DNA of 64,000 nt, taken from NCBI RefSeq assembly GCF_017599385.1, contig NZ_JAGFPK010000001.1:3417436-3481435 (forward strand), given 5' to 3'. Made by a program: the position numbers and the translations under genes. Below are positions 42,017 through 51,379 of the stretch, piece by piece. The notes beneath the pieces were generated by a model. The model saw only the letters and a program-made list of their open reading frames with translations, ran no database searches and was not told where the DNA came from. Source of the DNA: Ciceribacter sp. L1K22. GTDB lineage: Bacteria; Pseudomonadota; Alphaproteobacteria; Rhizobiales; Rhizobiaceae. How positions within the stretch are numbered: the first letter of the stretch is position 1; each line of letters starts with the position of its first letter.

Positions 42017-42868
42017 ATGCATTACACAAAGATAACCGGGCTTTCCGCCCTTGCACTCATCGCCTCGATCACATCGGCAGGCGCGCTCACCCTCGAAGAG
42101 GTTAAGGAGCAGGGTTATATCCGTGCCGCGACTGCGAACGAAGTGCCCTACTCCTATATGCAGCCGGACGGCACCTCCGCTGGCATTGGACCCGATGTCG
42201 CCAACGCAGTTCTGAAAAAGATCGGGATTGAAGAGGTCAACTGGACGGTCACTCCGTTCGGCACCCTCATTCCGGGCTTGAAGGCCCGCCGTTTCGACTT
42301 CGCGGCAGCCGAACAGAACATTTCGCCCGAGCGCTGCAAGCAGGTTTCCTTCACAGAACCGAATTCCTCCTATGGCGAAGGACTTCTGGTGAAGAAGGGC
42401 AACCCCAAGGGGCTGACCACCTATGCAGACATCGCCAAGGATCCGTCGCTGAAGGTCGCAGTCGTGTCGGGTGCGAACAATGTCGATTTCCTTCGGGCGG
42501 TTGGCGTGAAGGACGACCAGATCGTCTTCATCCCTGCCAATGCCGATGCGATCCCGACGGTGGAGAACCGCGTCGATGCTTATGCCGCGACGGAGCTGAC
42601 CGTATCGGAGCTCGCCAAGGATCAGGAGAATGTCGAACAGGTCTCGCCCTTCGAAGACCCGGTCGTCGATGGTGCACCGGTTCGCAATTACGGCGGCTTC
42701 GCGTTCCGGCCGGAAGACCAGGAACTGCGCGATGCCTTCAACGCCGCACTAGTGGAGTTCCGCAAGACGGATGACTACAAAGCCATCCTGGCGAAATATG
42801 GTGTGTCCGAAGCCAGTATTGCGGCGGCTGCCGAAAAGAACGTGGCCGATCTCTGCGCCGGAAAATAA
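42017..42868 (+). CDS. ehuB: ectoine/hydroxyectoine ABC transporter substrate-binding protein EhuB
   Basis: A 283-residue SBP_bac_3 protein with a signal peptide ending ITSAGAL (residue about 24), then EVPYSYMQPDGTSAGIGPDVANAVLKKIG and the RRFDFAAAEQNISPERCKQVSFTEP stretch. GAGGAGA supports ATG 42017. EhuB of Sinorhizobium binds ectoine and hydroxyectoine through aromatic residues. Its place directly after eutE fixes the assignment. Confidence 0.9.
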   Translation: MHYTKITGLSALALIASITSAGALTLEEVKEQGYIRAATANEVPYSYMQPDGTSAGIGPDVANAVLKKIGIEEVNWTVTPFGTLIPGLKARRFDFAAAEQNISPERCKQVSFTEPNSSYGEGLLVKKGNPKGLTTYADIAKDPSLKVAVVSGANNVDFLRAVGVKDDQIVFIPANADAIPTVENRVDAYAATELTVSELAKDQENVEQVSPFEDPVVDGAPVRNYGGFAFRPEDQELRDAFNAALVEFRKTDDYKAILAKYGVSEASIAAAAEKNVADLCAGK

Positions 42869-42875
42869 CGGCAGC

Positions 42876-42900
42876 TGGCGCCCGGTACCATCGGGCGCCA
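42876..42900 (+). repeat. intercistronic hairpin after ehuB
   Basis: TGGCGCCCG and CGGGCGCCA pair perfectly over nine bases around a 7-base loop, 7 bp past the ehuB stop. No U-tract follows. It would stabilise the ehuB message relative to ehuCDA. Confidence 0.75.
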
Positions 42901-42928
42901 CTCGACTTGAACCCGAGGGATCTTGCAG

Positions 42929-43591
42929 ATGGACTGGACAGCCTACCTGCCTATGCTCTGGCAAGGCGCCGTCGTGACGATGACGATCACGCTGGCGTCG
43001 ATTGTCGTGGGCGCGGCGCTCGCCTTCTTCTTCGGCATTCTGCGCGTCGAAGGCGGCCCGATTCTATCGGCTGTCGCTCTGTGCTATACGGAGGTTTTTC
43101 GAGGCACCTCTTTGCTTGTCCAGCTTTTCTGGTTTTATTATGCGCTGCCTTTGGTGGGGCTCAGCTTCGAACCCATCACGACCGGTATCCTGGTTCTGGC
43201 AGCGCATGTTGGCGGTTACGGCGCCGAGATCGTAAGAGGCGCGCTTTCTTCCGTATCAACACAACAGCTGGAAGCCGCGCGCGCTCTGAACTTCAACCGT
43301 TTCCAGACGCTGTTTCGGATTTCACTTCCCCAGGCGGTGGTGGAGATGATGCCCGCCTTTGGCAATCTCGCCATCGAAACCTTGAAACTGTCCTCGCTCG
43401 TCTCACTCATTTCCATTGCCGACCTGACCTTCTCGGCTCAGTCGATCCGGAACCTGACCCTCGACAGCACGAGCATCTACTCGATCACGCTCGTTTGCTA
43501 TTTCGCGATGTCGCTGATGCTGATGGTGGCAATCAAAGCGATCGAACGCTTCGTGCGACGCGGCGACGTCCTGTCGCGCGCGGGCCATTAA
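42929..43591 (+). CDS. ehuC: ectoine ABC transporter permease EhuC
   Basis: A 220-residue HisM/GlnP-family permease with about five transmembrane segments, EVFRGTSLLVQLFWFYYALP and the EAA loop (QLEAARALNFNRFQTLFRISLPQAV). CGAGGGA supports ATG 42929; an in-frame TTG at 42923 is less likely. It partners EhuD. Confidence 0.9.
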   Translation: MDWTAYLPMLWQGAVVTMTITLASIVVGAALAFFFGILRVEGGPILSAVALCYTEVFRGTSLLVQLFWFYYALPLVGLSFEPITTGILVLAAHVGGYGAEIVRGALSSVSTQQLEAARALNFNRFQTLFRISLPQAVVEMMPAFGNLAIETLKLSSLVSLISIADLTFSAQSIRNLTLDSTSIYSITLVCYFAMSLMLMVAIKAIERFVRRGDVLSRAGH

Positions 43592-43607
43592 TGAGGATCC
43601 TGCCGCC

Positions 43608-44300
43608 ATGATGTATGGTTACGAATGGGATACGACGACCTGGCTCACTTACACGATCTCAATTCTTCCGATCCTGCTGATCGGATTGACCGTGACGTTG
43701 AAGGCAGCAGCCGCCGGCTTCGCAATTGCGCTCTCCCTCGGCCTGGTGTTCGCCTTGCTGCGCCGTAGCCGCGTGAAGGCGATTTCCTGGACGACCGCAT
43801 TCGTTGTCGAGTTTCTGCGCGATACGCCGCTTCTGGTGCAACTGTTCTTTCTTTACTACGTGCTCCCCGAGATCGGGATCGTCCTGCCGGCGTTCCTCAC
43901 AGGCGCTCTGGCACTCGGGCTGCAATATGCCGCGTATACCTCCGAGGTCTATCGCGGCGGGATCGAGGCCGTGCATCATGGCCAATGGGAAGCGGCGACC
44001 GCGCTCAATTTGACCCGCATGCAGACCTATCGCGACATCATCATTCCCCAGGCCATTCCACGCATCGTACCGGCGATGGGCAACTATCTGGTCGCGATGA
44101 TCAAGGAAACACCCGTCCTTTCCGTGGTCACCGTTCTCGAGATGATGGGCCTTGCCAATATGATCGGCGAACGCACGTTCGAATATCTCGTGCCGCTGAC
44201 GCTGGTGGGCGTCATCTTCCTTCTCCTGACGCTGATCTGTTCGGCAGGCCTCCATCGCCTGCAGAAAGCGCTCCCAAAAGCAGGGATTTCCATGCGATGA
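43608..44300 (+). CDS. ehuD: ectoine ABC transporter permease EhuD
   Basis: A 230-residue permease with [24 protein letters not shown] and the EAA loop ([23 protein letters not shown]). Its stop overlaps the ATG of ehuA (ATGA). With EhuC it forms the channel of the importer. Confidence 0.9.
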   Translation: MMYGYEWDTTTWLTYTISILPILLIGLTVTLKAAAAGFAIALSLGLVFALLRRSRVKAISWTTAFVVEFLRDTPLLVQLFFLYYVLPEIGIVLPAFLTGALALGLQYAAYTSEVYRGGIEAVHHGQWEAATALNLTRMQTYRDIIIPQAIPRIVPAMGNYLVAMIKETPVLSVVTVLEMMGLANMIGERTFEYLVPLTLVGVIFLLLTLICSAGLHRLQKALPKAGISMR

Positions 44301-45073
44301 CTGACAAAGTTGATAGCCCGATTATCGAATTCTCCAACGTCACGAAGCGCTTCGGCATTCTGACCGTGCTCGACCAGTTCAATTTCAGCGTTGCGAAGGG
44401 TGAGAAGGTGACCCTGATCGGGCCGTCCGGTTCCGGCAAATCAACGGTTCTGCGCATTCTAATGACGCTGGAGCCTTTCCAGGAAGGCAGCCTGACGCTC
44501 GCCGACATGTCCTACCATGAACAGCGCGGCAAAGGGCCGTTCCATGCGTCGGAAAAACATCTGCGGGAGATCCGCAAACATGTCGGCATGGTCTTCCAGA
44601 GCTTCAATCTTTTCCCGCACATGACGGTCATGCGCAATGTCGTCGAAGCACCTGTGCGGGTACTGGGTATGGCGCGGGCGGAAGCCGAAGCGCGAGCGAT
44701 CGAGTTGCTTCAGATGGTGGGACTGGCGGATAAGAAGGACCACTACCCTGTGCAACTGTCCGGCGGCCAGCAGCAACGGGTCGCGATTGCCCGCGCACTT
44801 GCCATGCGGCCGCGTGTTCTCCTTTTCGATGAGCCGACTTCGGCGCTTGATCCACAATTGGTGGGTGAAGTGCTGGCCGTTATTCGCGGTTTGGCGCACG
44901 AACACGATCTGACCATGCTGCTCGTTACCCACGAGATGCGTTTTGCGCGTGAAGTTTCCGACCGCGTCTGCTTCTTCGACAAGGGTCGCATTTGCGAACA
45001 AGGGTCGCCGGACGAGATCTTTGGAGAGCCCAAGCACGAGCGAACGCGGGAGTTTCTTTCTTCGGTTTTGTGA
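44297..45073 (+). CDS. ehuA: ectoine ABC transporter ATP-binding protein EhuA
   Basis: A 258-residue ATPase with Walker [10 protein letters not shown], the Q-loop [10 protein letters not shown], signature LSGGQQQR, Walker [14 protein letters not shown] and switch VTHEMRFA. The start is fixed by the 4-bp overlap with ehuD; longer readings run through that gene. It is the last gene of the ectoine cluster. In Sinorhizobium ehuA comes first, so gene order differs here. Confidence 0.9.
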   Translation: MTDKVDSPIIEFSNVTKRFGILTVLDQFNFSVAKGEKVTLIGPSGSGKSTVLRILMTLEPFQEGSLTLADMSYHEQRGKGPFHASEKHLREIRKHVGMVFQSFNLFPHMTVMRNVVEAPVRVLGMARAEAEARAIELLQMVGLADKKDHYPVQLSGGQQQRVAIARALAMRPRVLLFDEPTSALDPQLVGEVLAVIRGLAHEHDLTMLLVTHEMRFAREVSDRVCFFDKGRICEQGSPDEIFGEPKHERTREFLSSVL

Positions 45074-45134
45074 TCGCGTCACGAAACCCCTGCGGATTTG
45101 CCTCACGCCTGATGTTCAGAGGGAAGAGACGCGG

Positions 45135-45854
45135 TCAAAACCCAGCGATTGGTCCTTTAAGTCCCGCATACTGTTCATAAGAATCCTCGACCGTCAGAAT
45201 GTGCTTGCGCATGCTTGATGAGGCCAGTTCGCGGTTGCCCTGGAGGATAGCCACCAGAATGGCGTCGTGTTCCGCATAGGACTTCGCAAGGCGTCCGGCG
45301 CTGAGAAACTGCGCGCGGCGGAAGGGCGAGAGACGTTGACGCGTCGCCAACGTGACCTCCACCAGGTAGGCATTGCGGCTTCCAGCATAGATGGCGGCGT
45401 GAAAACGTTCGTTGAGCAGATGATATTCGCTCGGATCGTTTGCCTTCAGCAAGGCCGCTAGCCCGGCATGGATTTCCTCCAGTTCCCGGCGCTCGGCCGG
45501 ACCCATGTTGACGGCTGCAAGCCCGGCGCACAGCGCTTCCAGTTCCGCCATCACGTCGAACATCTGGCGCAGTGTTTCCTGCGACGGACGGGTAACGATC
45601 GCGCTGCGGTGCGGTCGCGTTTTCACAAGCCCCATTGCGGCGAGATCGCGGATGGCCTCCCGTATCGGTGTTCGCGACACGCCGTAGCTATTGGCGATCG
45701 CGGTCTCGTCCAGCGCCATTCCCGGAGCCAGCCGACCGTCCACGATGTCGTCGGCGAGACGGGCACGAACCTCCTCGCTGCGGGTCAGCTTTCTCGGGGT
45801 TCCGCTTCCCTCTTCGGTGTCGGATGCGACTGGAATGGATGGCTGCAATCTCAT
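45135..45854 (-). CDS. GntR-family (FCD subfamily) transcriptional regulator
   Basis: A 239-residue protein with a GntR winged helix (VRARLADDIVDGRLAPGMALDETAIANSYG; recognition helix SRTPIREAIRDLAAMGLVKT) and an FCD domain (LLNERFHAAIYAGSRNAYL; YAEHDAILVAIL with metal-type His). AAGGT precedes the ATG. It is the third gene after the cysteine hydrolase and MATE genes on the minus strand and probably acts at the palindrome 48127-48138. Confidence 0.92.
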   Translation of the reverse strand: MRLQPSIPVASDTEEGSGTPRKLTRSEEVRARLADDIVDGRLAPGMALDETAIANSYGVSRTPIREAIRDLAAMGLVKTRPHRSAIVTRPSQETLRQMFDVMAELEALCAGLAAVNMGPAERRELEEIHAGLAALLKANDPSEYHLLNERFHAAIYAGSRNAYLVEVTLATRQRLSPFRRAQFLSAGRLAKSYAEHDAILVAILQGNRELASSSMRKHILTVEDSYEQYAGLKGPIAGF

Positions 45855-45932
45855 GCTTTAACCTTGGTTGTATTTCTCTCTGAACACACCGATTTGTCTC
45901 TTATTATGGCAGGGGCGGAGCAAGCGCAATCA

Positions 45933-47330
45933 TCACGCAGCCTCAAGCGCGGACGGGACCGTGACAGGCAGTCCGGCGTCCGTGGTCAGTCGCCTCCAAC
46001 GCAATAGCAGAAGCGCGCCGACCCCTGTGATTCCGATGAGAATGCCGATCCATATGCCGATCGCCCCCAAGCCGAACGAAAATGCCAGGAGTACGGCGAC
46101 CGGCACGGCGAGAAGCCAGTAGCCACCCAGCCCGATCAGCATGGGCAAGCGCGTGTCCCTCAGTCCCCTCAGCGCGCCATTGGCCACCGACTGGAGGCCG
46201 TCAAAGACAAGGAAGGCCGCCAGGATCAAAAGCAAATGGTGGGTCAGCGTTTCCACAGCGGCGTATTCTGCCGCGTTGCGATCCAGAAAGACCGGAACGA
46301 TGTGGCGGGCGCCGACGAATATGAGGAGGCCGAGACCAGCCATGAGGCCGACCGCCAACGAAAGCGCCAAATTGCCGGCTTTGCGTGCCGCCACCGGCTG
46401 CCCGGCGCCCGCATGATAGGCAACGCGCACAGTCGCCGCCTGGCCAAGCGCGACAACAGGGTTGAAGGCAATGCTGTTGATCGTATGCGCTATCTGGTTG
46501 GCGATGATCGCGACCGTGCCGAATTTGCTGACCAGCAGCGTCATTGCCAGCGTAAGCCCCAGTTCCGCTGCGTAGATCAGTCCGATCGGCCAGCCGATGC
46601 TCCAGACTTGCGGCAGGGCGCGCAGGGCTCCCTGTCTTGCCTCGCGCAGCATGGCGACTGGCAGAAAGCCTGAAAACAGCGATGCAAGCGTCAATCCAAC
46701 GGCGATCGCCCACCAGGATATAGCGAAGGCTTGTCCCGCGCCGGCAATTCCCCGCGGGGCAATACCAGCACCGCCAAAGACGAGCAGGTTCAGAAGGCCG
46801 AGATAAAGACCTGCGCCGATGGCGATCGCTGTCATGACAATCCAGGCTCGACCGCAAACGGAAAAATAAAACCGTATCGGTATAATCCAGAAGATCGCGG
46901 GGATGGCGAAAGTCCCTGCCCGAAGGAAGTCGTCTACCCCCCGCATGACCGCCGCTTCGAGCGGGAAGACGCCCAGCAGCGTCGGCAGCCGGGAAAGCAG
47001 CGCGGTGGCGACGATCGCGCAAATCGCGGCGGTGGCCACACCGCCGCCAAAAGAGCGGGCCATTCCGCCGTCACCACCACCATCGACAGTCGCGTCGCGA
47101 CGACCACGGGCTGCGGCCATCAGCGGGTGCGCTCCCGAGATGAAGCCCTGCGAGACGACGGTGAGCAATTGGATGACGATCGCGCACAGGCCCCCGGCGG
47201 CCAAGGCGGCGCCGTCTATCCTTCCAAGAACAAAGCTTGCGGCCAGCCCCATCACGAGCTGGCTAAGCTGGGTAACCGCAAGTGGCGCGGCGATGCCGGC
47301 AATAGCCGATAGTTCTTTGCGGTTATCCAT
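45933..47330 (-). CDS. MATE-family efflux transporter
   Basis: A 465-residue membrane protein with about 12 hydrophobic segments in two repeats. MATE landmarks include GIAAPLAVTQLSQLVMGLAASFVLGRI at the N-terminus, ISGAHPLMAAARGR and ALGQAATVRVAYHAGAGQPVAARKAG at the repeat boundary. MATE proteins export cationic or aromatic compounds with H+ or Na+. It follows the cysteine hydrolase gene by 12 bp, so it may export that enzyme's product or toxic substrate analogues. Confidence 0.9.
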   Translation of the reverse strand: MDNRKELSAIAGIAAPLAVTQLSQLVMGLAASFVLGRIDGAALAAGGLCAIVIQLLTVVSQGFISGAHPLMAAARGRRDATVDGGGDGGMARSFGGGVATAAICAIVATALLSRLPTLLGVFPLEAAVMRGVDDFLRAGTFAIPAIFWIIPIRFYFSVCGRAWIVMTAIAIGAGLYLGLLNLLVFGGAGIAPRGIAGAGQAFAISWWAIAVGLTLASLFSGFLPVAMLREARQGALRALPQVWSIGWPIGLIYAAELGLTLAMTLLVSKFGTVAIIANQIAHTINSIAFNPVVALGQAATVRVAYHAGAGQPVAARKAGNLALSLAVGLMAGLGLLIFVGARHIVPVFLDRNAAEYAAVETLTHHLLLILAAFLVFDGLQSVANGALRGLRDTRLPMLIGLGGYWLLAVPVAVLLAFSFGLGAIGIWIGILIGITGVGALLLLRWRRLTTDAGLPVTVPSALEAA

Positions 47331-47342
47331 CGTTCTGTCGGA

Positions 47343-47978
47343 TCACCGGCCGCCGGCGTATTGTGCGAAGGCGTCAATCACCTCCTGCGCCTGACGACGA
47401 GCGCCAGCCTGAAGGTACTCCATGGCGATCAGCGATGCATCATGTGCTGCCTCGCTGGACCCCGACACGCAATCCTCGATCACGCGGCAGTAATAGTCGC
47501 CCTGATGGGCGTCGGCGAAGCTGTAGTGAACGCAGACATCCGTGAAGCCGCCGACGAAGAAGAGCGTCTCGGCTTTGACGGCCTTCAGCAGGATTTCCAT
47601 CTCGGTTCCGTAGAACACCGAGTATCGACGCTTCGTGATCTTGAGGTCGTCTGGCCTCATCTCCAGTTCCTCGATCGGGAACGGCGTGCCGGGCGAGCTT
47701 TCGAGGCAATGAATGCTTTCCGATCCATCCAGCTCGCGGCCGAAATCTATCAGGTTATCGCGATGGGCCTCCTGGACGAAGATGATGGGAATTCCGGCTT
47801 TGCGCGCGGCATCGATGACCGTCTTAGCTCGATAGTTGCGCTCGATATGGTCTCCCATGAAGGCCAGGCGCGATGTTGCTGGCCGCGGCATGAAACCGCT
47901 TTTTTGAATATCGACGACCACAAGGGTGGGTTTGCCGACGATCATCGGCTTCGGCACTATCGGATTTTCAGCAGTCAT
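47343..47978 (-). CDS. isochorismatase-like cysteine hydrolase (paralogue of 52190-52810)
   Basis: A 211-residue amidohydrolase of the isochorismatase/nicotinamidase superfamily. The catalytic triad positions are the Asp of VVVDIQKSGF, the Lys of ITKRRYSVFYGTE and the Cys of FTDVCVHYSFADAHQGDYYCRVIEDC. The start at 47978 (MTAENPIVPKPMIVGKP) matches the paralogue across the divergent promoter; the frame is open to a GTG at 48050, and neither start has a strong Shine-Dalgarno. Close relatives hydrolyse carbamoyl or carboxamide groups. It leads the operon with the MATE exporter and GntR. Confidence 0.85.
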   Translation of the reverse strand: MTAENPIVPKPMIVGKPTLVVVDIQKSGFMPRPATSRLAFMGDHIERNYRAKTVIDAARKAGIPIIFVQEAHRDNLIDFGRELDGSESIHCLESSPGTPFPIEELEMRPDDLKITKRRYSVFYGTEMEILLKAVKAETLFFVGGFTDVCVHYSFADAHQGDYYCRVIEDCVSGSSEAAHDASLIAMEYLQAGARRQAQEVIDAFAQYAGGR

Positions 47979-48126
47979 CAGAAAAAGGCTTTCTTTGGAA
48001 GAGGCGGGCGCTTCATCCATCCGGTCGAAGTGGACGGCTGCTGTCGGCACGCCTTGGGCGGAGAAAAAGCGACCCGGCAGCCCGGATCGCGAGGCCCATT
48101 ATACATCGCAGAATTCGGTATGCAAT

Positions 48127-48138
48127 ATTGTATACAAT
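48127..48138. promoter_or_regulatory. GntR-type operator palindrome between divergent operons
   Basis: ATTGTATACAAT is a perfect 12-bp palindrome within the 340-bp gap 47979-48318 that separates the divergent cysteine hydrolase and Pot-type operons. It differs from the 16817 palindrome only in the outer arm. The rest of the gap is AT-rich toward 48240 (likely promoter of the plus operon) and holds no gene. Confidence 0.65.
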
Positions 48139-48318
48139 CAGATTAATTAGTGTGCAAATGCTTCTGGCGTGGCGCTTTCCCTCCGGACGCCTAACCGGCA
48201 CCAGACTTAATAAAAGCCGTAAATAATTGTATTAAAGAGATTTTTTCAATTGGCATGCCGATTGCTAGATTTTTGATCGTCGAAGGCCGTGGCCGTCGAG
48301 TTTCAACAGGAGAGCAGC

Positions 48319-49431
48319 ATGACATCGAACGAAACGCCCAAGGGCGCAGGTTTGCAGGTTTCCGGAGTTTCCCGCAGAACAGTTCTAAAGGCGATAGGCG
48401 GCATGGGTGCCGCGTCTGTGCTGGGCGCGCCCTTTATCAAATCGGCCTATGCCGCCACGCCGCTGCGGATTTCGAACTTCGGCGGCTTCTTCGAGCAGGC
48501 CTTTGCTGAGCACGTGTATCCCGCGTTCACCAAGGCGACGGGCATTGAAGTGCAGTCGATCCCACAGTCCGGGAGCGCGCAGTTCCTGATCCAGCTCGGA
48601 CAGGCCGTTCAGTCCGGCCAGGCCCCCATGGACGTCTGCTGCGCCGGGCAGGCCGATGTTATCCGTGGGCGTGCCCGCGGCCTTTGGGCGACGGTTGAAA
48701 AATCGCGTCTGAAGAATATGGACAATATCATGCCCGGCTTCGTCTACAGCGACGGCGATGCGATCGATGGCGTCGGTGCGATGGCCTGGTACATCACTCT
48801 CGTCGCAAATCCCGCCGAGTTCGAAACCCTTCCCGACAGCTGGACGGAGATGTGGAAGCCGCGGGAATCAGCCTGGGGCATCCAGGGTGGTGGTTCCTCG
48901 GTCCTGCTCGACATCGTGGCGTCCGTCTATTTCGAAGGTCCGTCGGTCCTCGACACCGAGGCTGGTATCGACAAGGTCATCGCCAAGATCGCCGAACTCA
49001 AGCCGAACGCCAAGCTGTGGTGGACGGACGAAGGCTCGATGCAGAGCGCTTACCAGAACGACGAAATCGTTGGCGGCATGTATTTCCATGACGTCTCGAT
49101 GATCATGAAGAATGAGGGCACCGACATCGCTTCGATCTTCCCGAAGGAAGGTGCGGTGCTGGGCTACAATGCCTGGTGCCTCCCGAAAGTTGGAACGCCC
49201 TCGGATGAGGCGATCGCCTTCCTTGACTGGAGCGCAACGCCTGAGTGCCATGAACTGATCGCGCGCCACGTTGGCGCGGCTCCCCTCATCGAGCGCTCGA
49301 AACTAAGCCTAACGGACGAGGAATTCGCCGCCGTCTCCTCGCAGGGCGAGCCGATCGTGGTGGCGTCCGACGCGAAGGTGAAGCATGCCGACTACATCTC
49401 CGCGCAGATGTTGAAGATGCTGGGCCAGTAA
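48319..49431 (+). CDS. spermidine/putrescine-type ABC transporter substrate-binding protein, Tat-exported
   Basis: A 370-residue SBP_bac_8/PotD-like protein. The N-terminus carries a twin-arginine signal (VSRRTVLKAIGG, cleavage after about residue 42 at AYAATP). The mature start LRISNFGGFFEQAF and the GYNAWCLPKVGTPSDEAIAFLDW region are typical of polyamine-like binding proteins. AGGAGA supports ATG 48319. First gene of the plus-strand operon. Unlike the other binding-protein genes here, only 14 bp and no hairpin separate it from the next gene. Confidence 0.9.
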   Translation: MTSNETPKGAGLQVSGVSRRTVLKAIGGMGAASVLGAPFIKSAYAATPLRISNFGGFFEQAFAEHVYPAFTKATGIEVQSIPQSGSAQFLIQLGQAVQSGQAPMDVCCAGQADVIRGRARGLWATVEKSRLKNMDNIMPGFVYSDGDAIDGVGAMAWYITLVANPAEFETLPDSWTEMWKPRESAWGIQGGGSSVLLDIVASVYFEGPSVLDTEAGIDKVIAKIAELKPNAKLWWTDEGSMQSAYQNDEIVGGMYFHDVSMIMKNEGTDIASIFPKEGAVLGYNAWCLPKVGTPSDEAIAFLDWSATPECHELIARHVGAAPLIERSKLSLTDEEFAAVSSQGEPIVVASDAKVKHADYISAQMLKMLGQ

Positions 49432-49445
49432 AGCGGACACATGTG

Positions 49446-50498
49446 ATGCAAGGACTGGAAATAGCCAACCTGACCAAATCGTTCGGCAGCAACACGGTCG
49501 TCTCTGACGTATCGCTGCATATCGAGCAGGGGAAATTCGTTTGCTTTCTCGGGCCCTCGGGATGCGGCAAGACAACCTTGATGCGCATCATCGCCGGCCT
49601 TGAAGAGCCGACGACCGGGGATGTGTTGTTCGACGGGCGAAACATAACGTCGCTGCCGACATATCAGCGCAATTTCGGCATGGTCTTCCAGGCCCTTGCA
49701 TTGTTTCCTCATCTGAACGTGGCCGAGAACGTAGGGTACAGCCTGCGTTTCCGGACCATGGACAAGCGGCACAAGGCGGACCGGATCGACGAGTTGCTGA
49801 GGCTCGTCGATCTGCCCGGCACGCAGACGCGCCGGGTCGATCAGCTTTCCGGCGGCCAGCGGCAGCGCATCGCGATCGCCCGCGCTTTGGCGCAGGAACC
49901 CCTGCTCTTCCTCATGGATGAACCGCTGTCAGCACTCGACGCGAAGCTGCGCGACCATATGCAGGTCGAGCTGAAGCAGTTGCAGCGTCGATTGAAGATC
50001 ACGACGATCTTCGTCACCCATGATCAGCGCGAAGCGATGACGATCGCCGACGAGATCGTCGTCATGGCCAATGGCAGGGTTCAACAGGTCGGCTCGCCGA
50101 TCGACATCTATCGCCGGCCGGCCAATCGTTTCGTGGCCGACTTCATCGGCCAGAGCAATCTGGCCGAAGGTATTCTTCTTGATCGGACGCATGTCCAGCT
50201 TGATGGTCGTACCATCGAGGTGCGATCGGCTCCGTCACAGCTTGCGATCGGCCAGAAAGTGACCGTCTGTGTCCGCCCGGAAGGCACGCTGCTTTCCAGG
50301 ACGGAAATGTCGAAAGATCTGCCGACAGCCAAGGTAACCTTCGTCCGAGACGTTGGGTCGACGGTGGAGGTGCACCTGGACCGTGCCGGGCAGCAGATGC
50401 TGTCGTTCATGTCGCCAGCGGCATGGGATCTGCTTTCGGGTCAGGACGAGTTGGCGGTATCGTTCGCGCCGGGTGCGGCAACGGTGCTGGAGGATTGA
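49446..50498 (+). CDS. ABC transporter ATP-binding protein, PotA type
   Basis: A 350-residue ATPase with Walker A GPSGCGKTT, signature LSGGQRQR, Walker B LFLMDEPLSALDAKLRD and VTHDQREA, plus a C-terminal TOBE regulatory domain (about 235-345; VTVCVRPEGTLL). The ATG at 49446 follows an in-frame GTG at 49443. The stop overlaps the permease start. Confidence 0.93.
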   Translation: MQGLEIANLTKSFGSNTVVSDVSLHIEQGKFVCFLGPSGCGKTTLMRIIAGLEEPTTGDVLFDGRNITSLPTYQRNFGMVFQALALFPHLNVAENVGYSLRFRTMDKRHKADRIDELLRLVDLPGTQTRRVDQLSGGQRQRIAIARALAQEPLLFLMDEPLSALDAKLRDHMQVELKQLQRRLKITTIFVTHDQREAMTIADEIVVMANGRVQQVGSPIDIYRRPANRFVADFIGQSNLAEGILLDRTHVQLDGRTIEVRSAPSQLAIGQKVTVCVRPEGTLLSRTEMSKDLPTAKVTFVRDVGSTVEVHLDRAGQQMLSFMSPAAWDLLSGQDELAVSFAPGAATVLED

Positions 50499-51379
50499 TG
50501 ATGTCGGCCGCCGCAACAATCTCTTCCAGAGGACATAAAGCCGGCACCGGCGCAACGATAGTCGGCCTGCTCTGGCCGTTCTTCATGATCGTTGCCTTTT
50601 TCGGCGTGCCCTTCGCATTGCTTCTGCGCGTCAGTCTCGCGCGGCTTGATCCAGCCTATTATCAGGGCAGCGGCTGGACGCTGGACGCCTTTGGAACGCT
50701 GTTCCAATCCATGGTGCTGAACGGATTTGTCTCTTCGCTGCAACTGGCATTCACCGTCGCGACGCTTGGTATCATCCTCGCCTTCCCGGCGACGTATTTC
50801 ATCACCCGCATGAGCCGGAAGGCGCAGGTTGTGTGGCTGGTCGGTCTTCTGGTTACCCTTGCGCTGTCGGAAGTGCTGATCACCTTCTCCTGGCAGATCA
50901 TTCTTTCGAAGCGCGTCGGCATCTCCAACCTCGCTGTCTTCCTGGGACTGCTCGAAAAGCCGGTGTCCCTGACGCCAAGTTTCCTCGGGGTCGTTGGCTG
51001 CCTCGTCTATGTCGTGGTGCCCTTCAACGTCATGACGCTTTATCCCGGCCTTTCGCGTCTCGACGCCTCCTATATGGAGGCGGCCGCCACCATGGGGGCG
51101 CGGCCCTCGCGCGCGTTTTTCGACATACTGGTCCCGCTCATGCGGAAACCCGTGGCGACTGCCTACCTGACCACGGTCGTGATGACGATCGGGGCGTATG
51201 TCGCTCCACTCGTGCTCGGCGGTCCGGCCAACTGGACGATCGGGGTCATCATCAGCGAGGTCGCGATCTCGGCCCAGAACCTGCCGAGTGCCGCGGCGAT
51301 CGCCGTTCTGCTGATGGTGATAACCGGGCTGATGATCCTCGTCATCAATCGTATCGGCGGGAAAGGATATGCGTCGTGA
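50498..51379 (+). CDS. ABC transporter permease, PotB type
   Basis: A 293-residue permease with about six transmembrane segments. The EAA loop reads YMEAAATMGARPSRAFFDILVPLM, and ITFSWQIILSKRVG and APLVLGGPANWTIGVIISE are typical of PotB/PotH proteins. GGAGG supports ATG 50498 or 50501. Coupled by overlaps to both neighbours. Confidence 0.92.
   Translation: MMSAAATISSRGHKAGTGATIVGLLWPFFMIVAFFGVPFALLLRVSLARLDPAYYQGSGWTLDAFGTLFQSMVLNGFVSSLQLAFTVATLGIILAFPATYFITRMSRKAQVVWLVGLLVTLALSEVLITFSWQIILSKRVGISNLAVFLGLLEKPVSLTPSFLGVVGCLVYVVVPFNVMTLYPGLSRLDASYMEAAATMGARPSRAFFDILVPLMRKPVATAYLTTVVMTIGAYVAPLVLGGPANWTIGVIISEVAISAQNLPSAAAIAVLLMVITGLMILVINRIGGKGYAS

Noticed and set aside
45071..45137. Inverted repeat TGATCGCGTC / GACGCGGTCA at the end of ehuA
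   Set aside because: One mismatch and a 47-base loop make it an unlikely terminator or stem.
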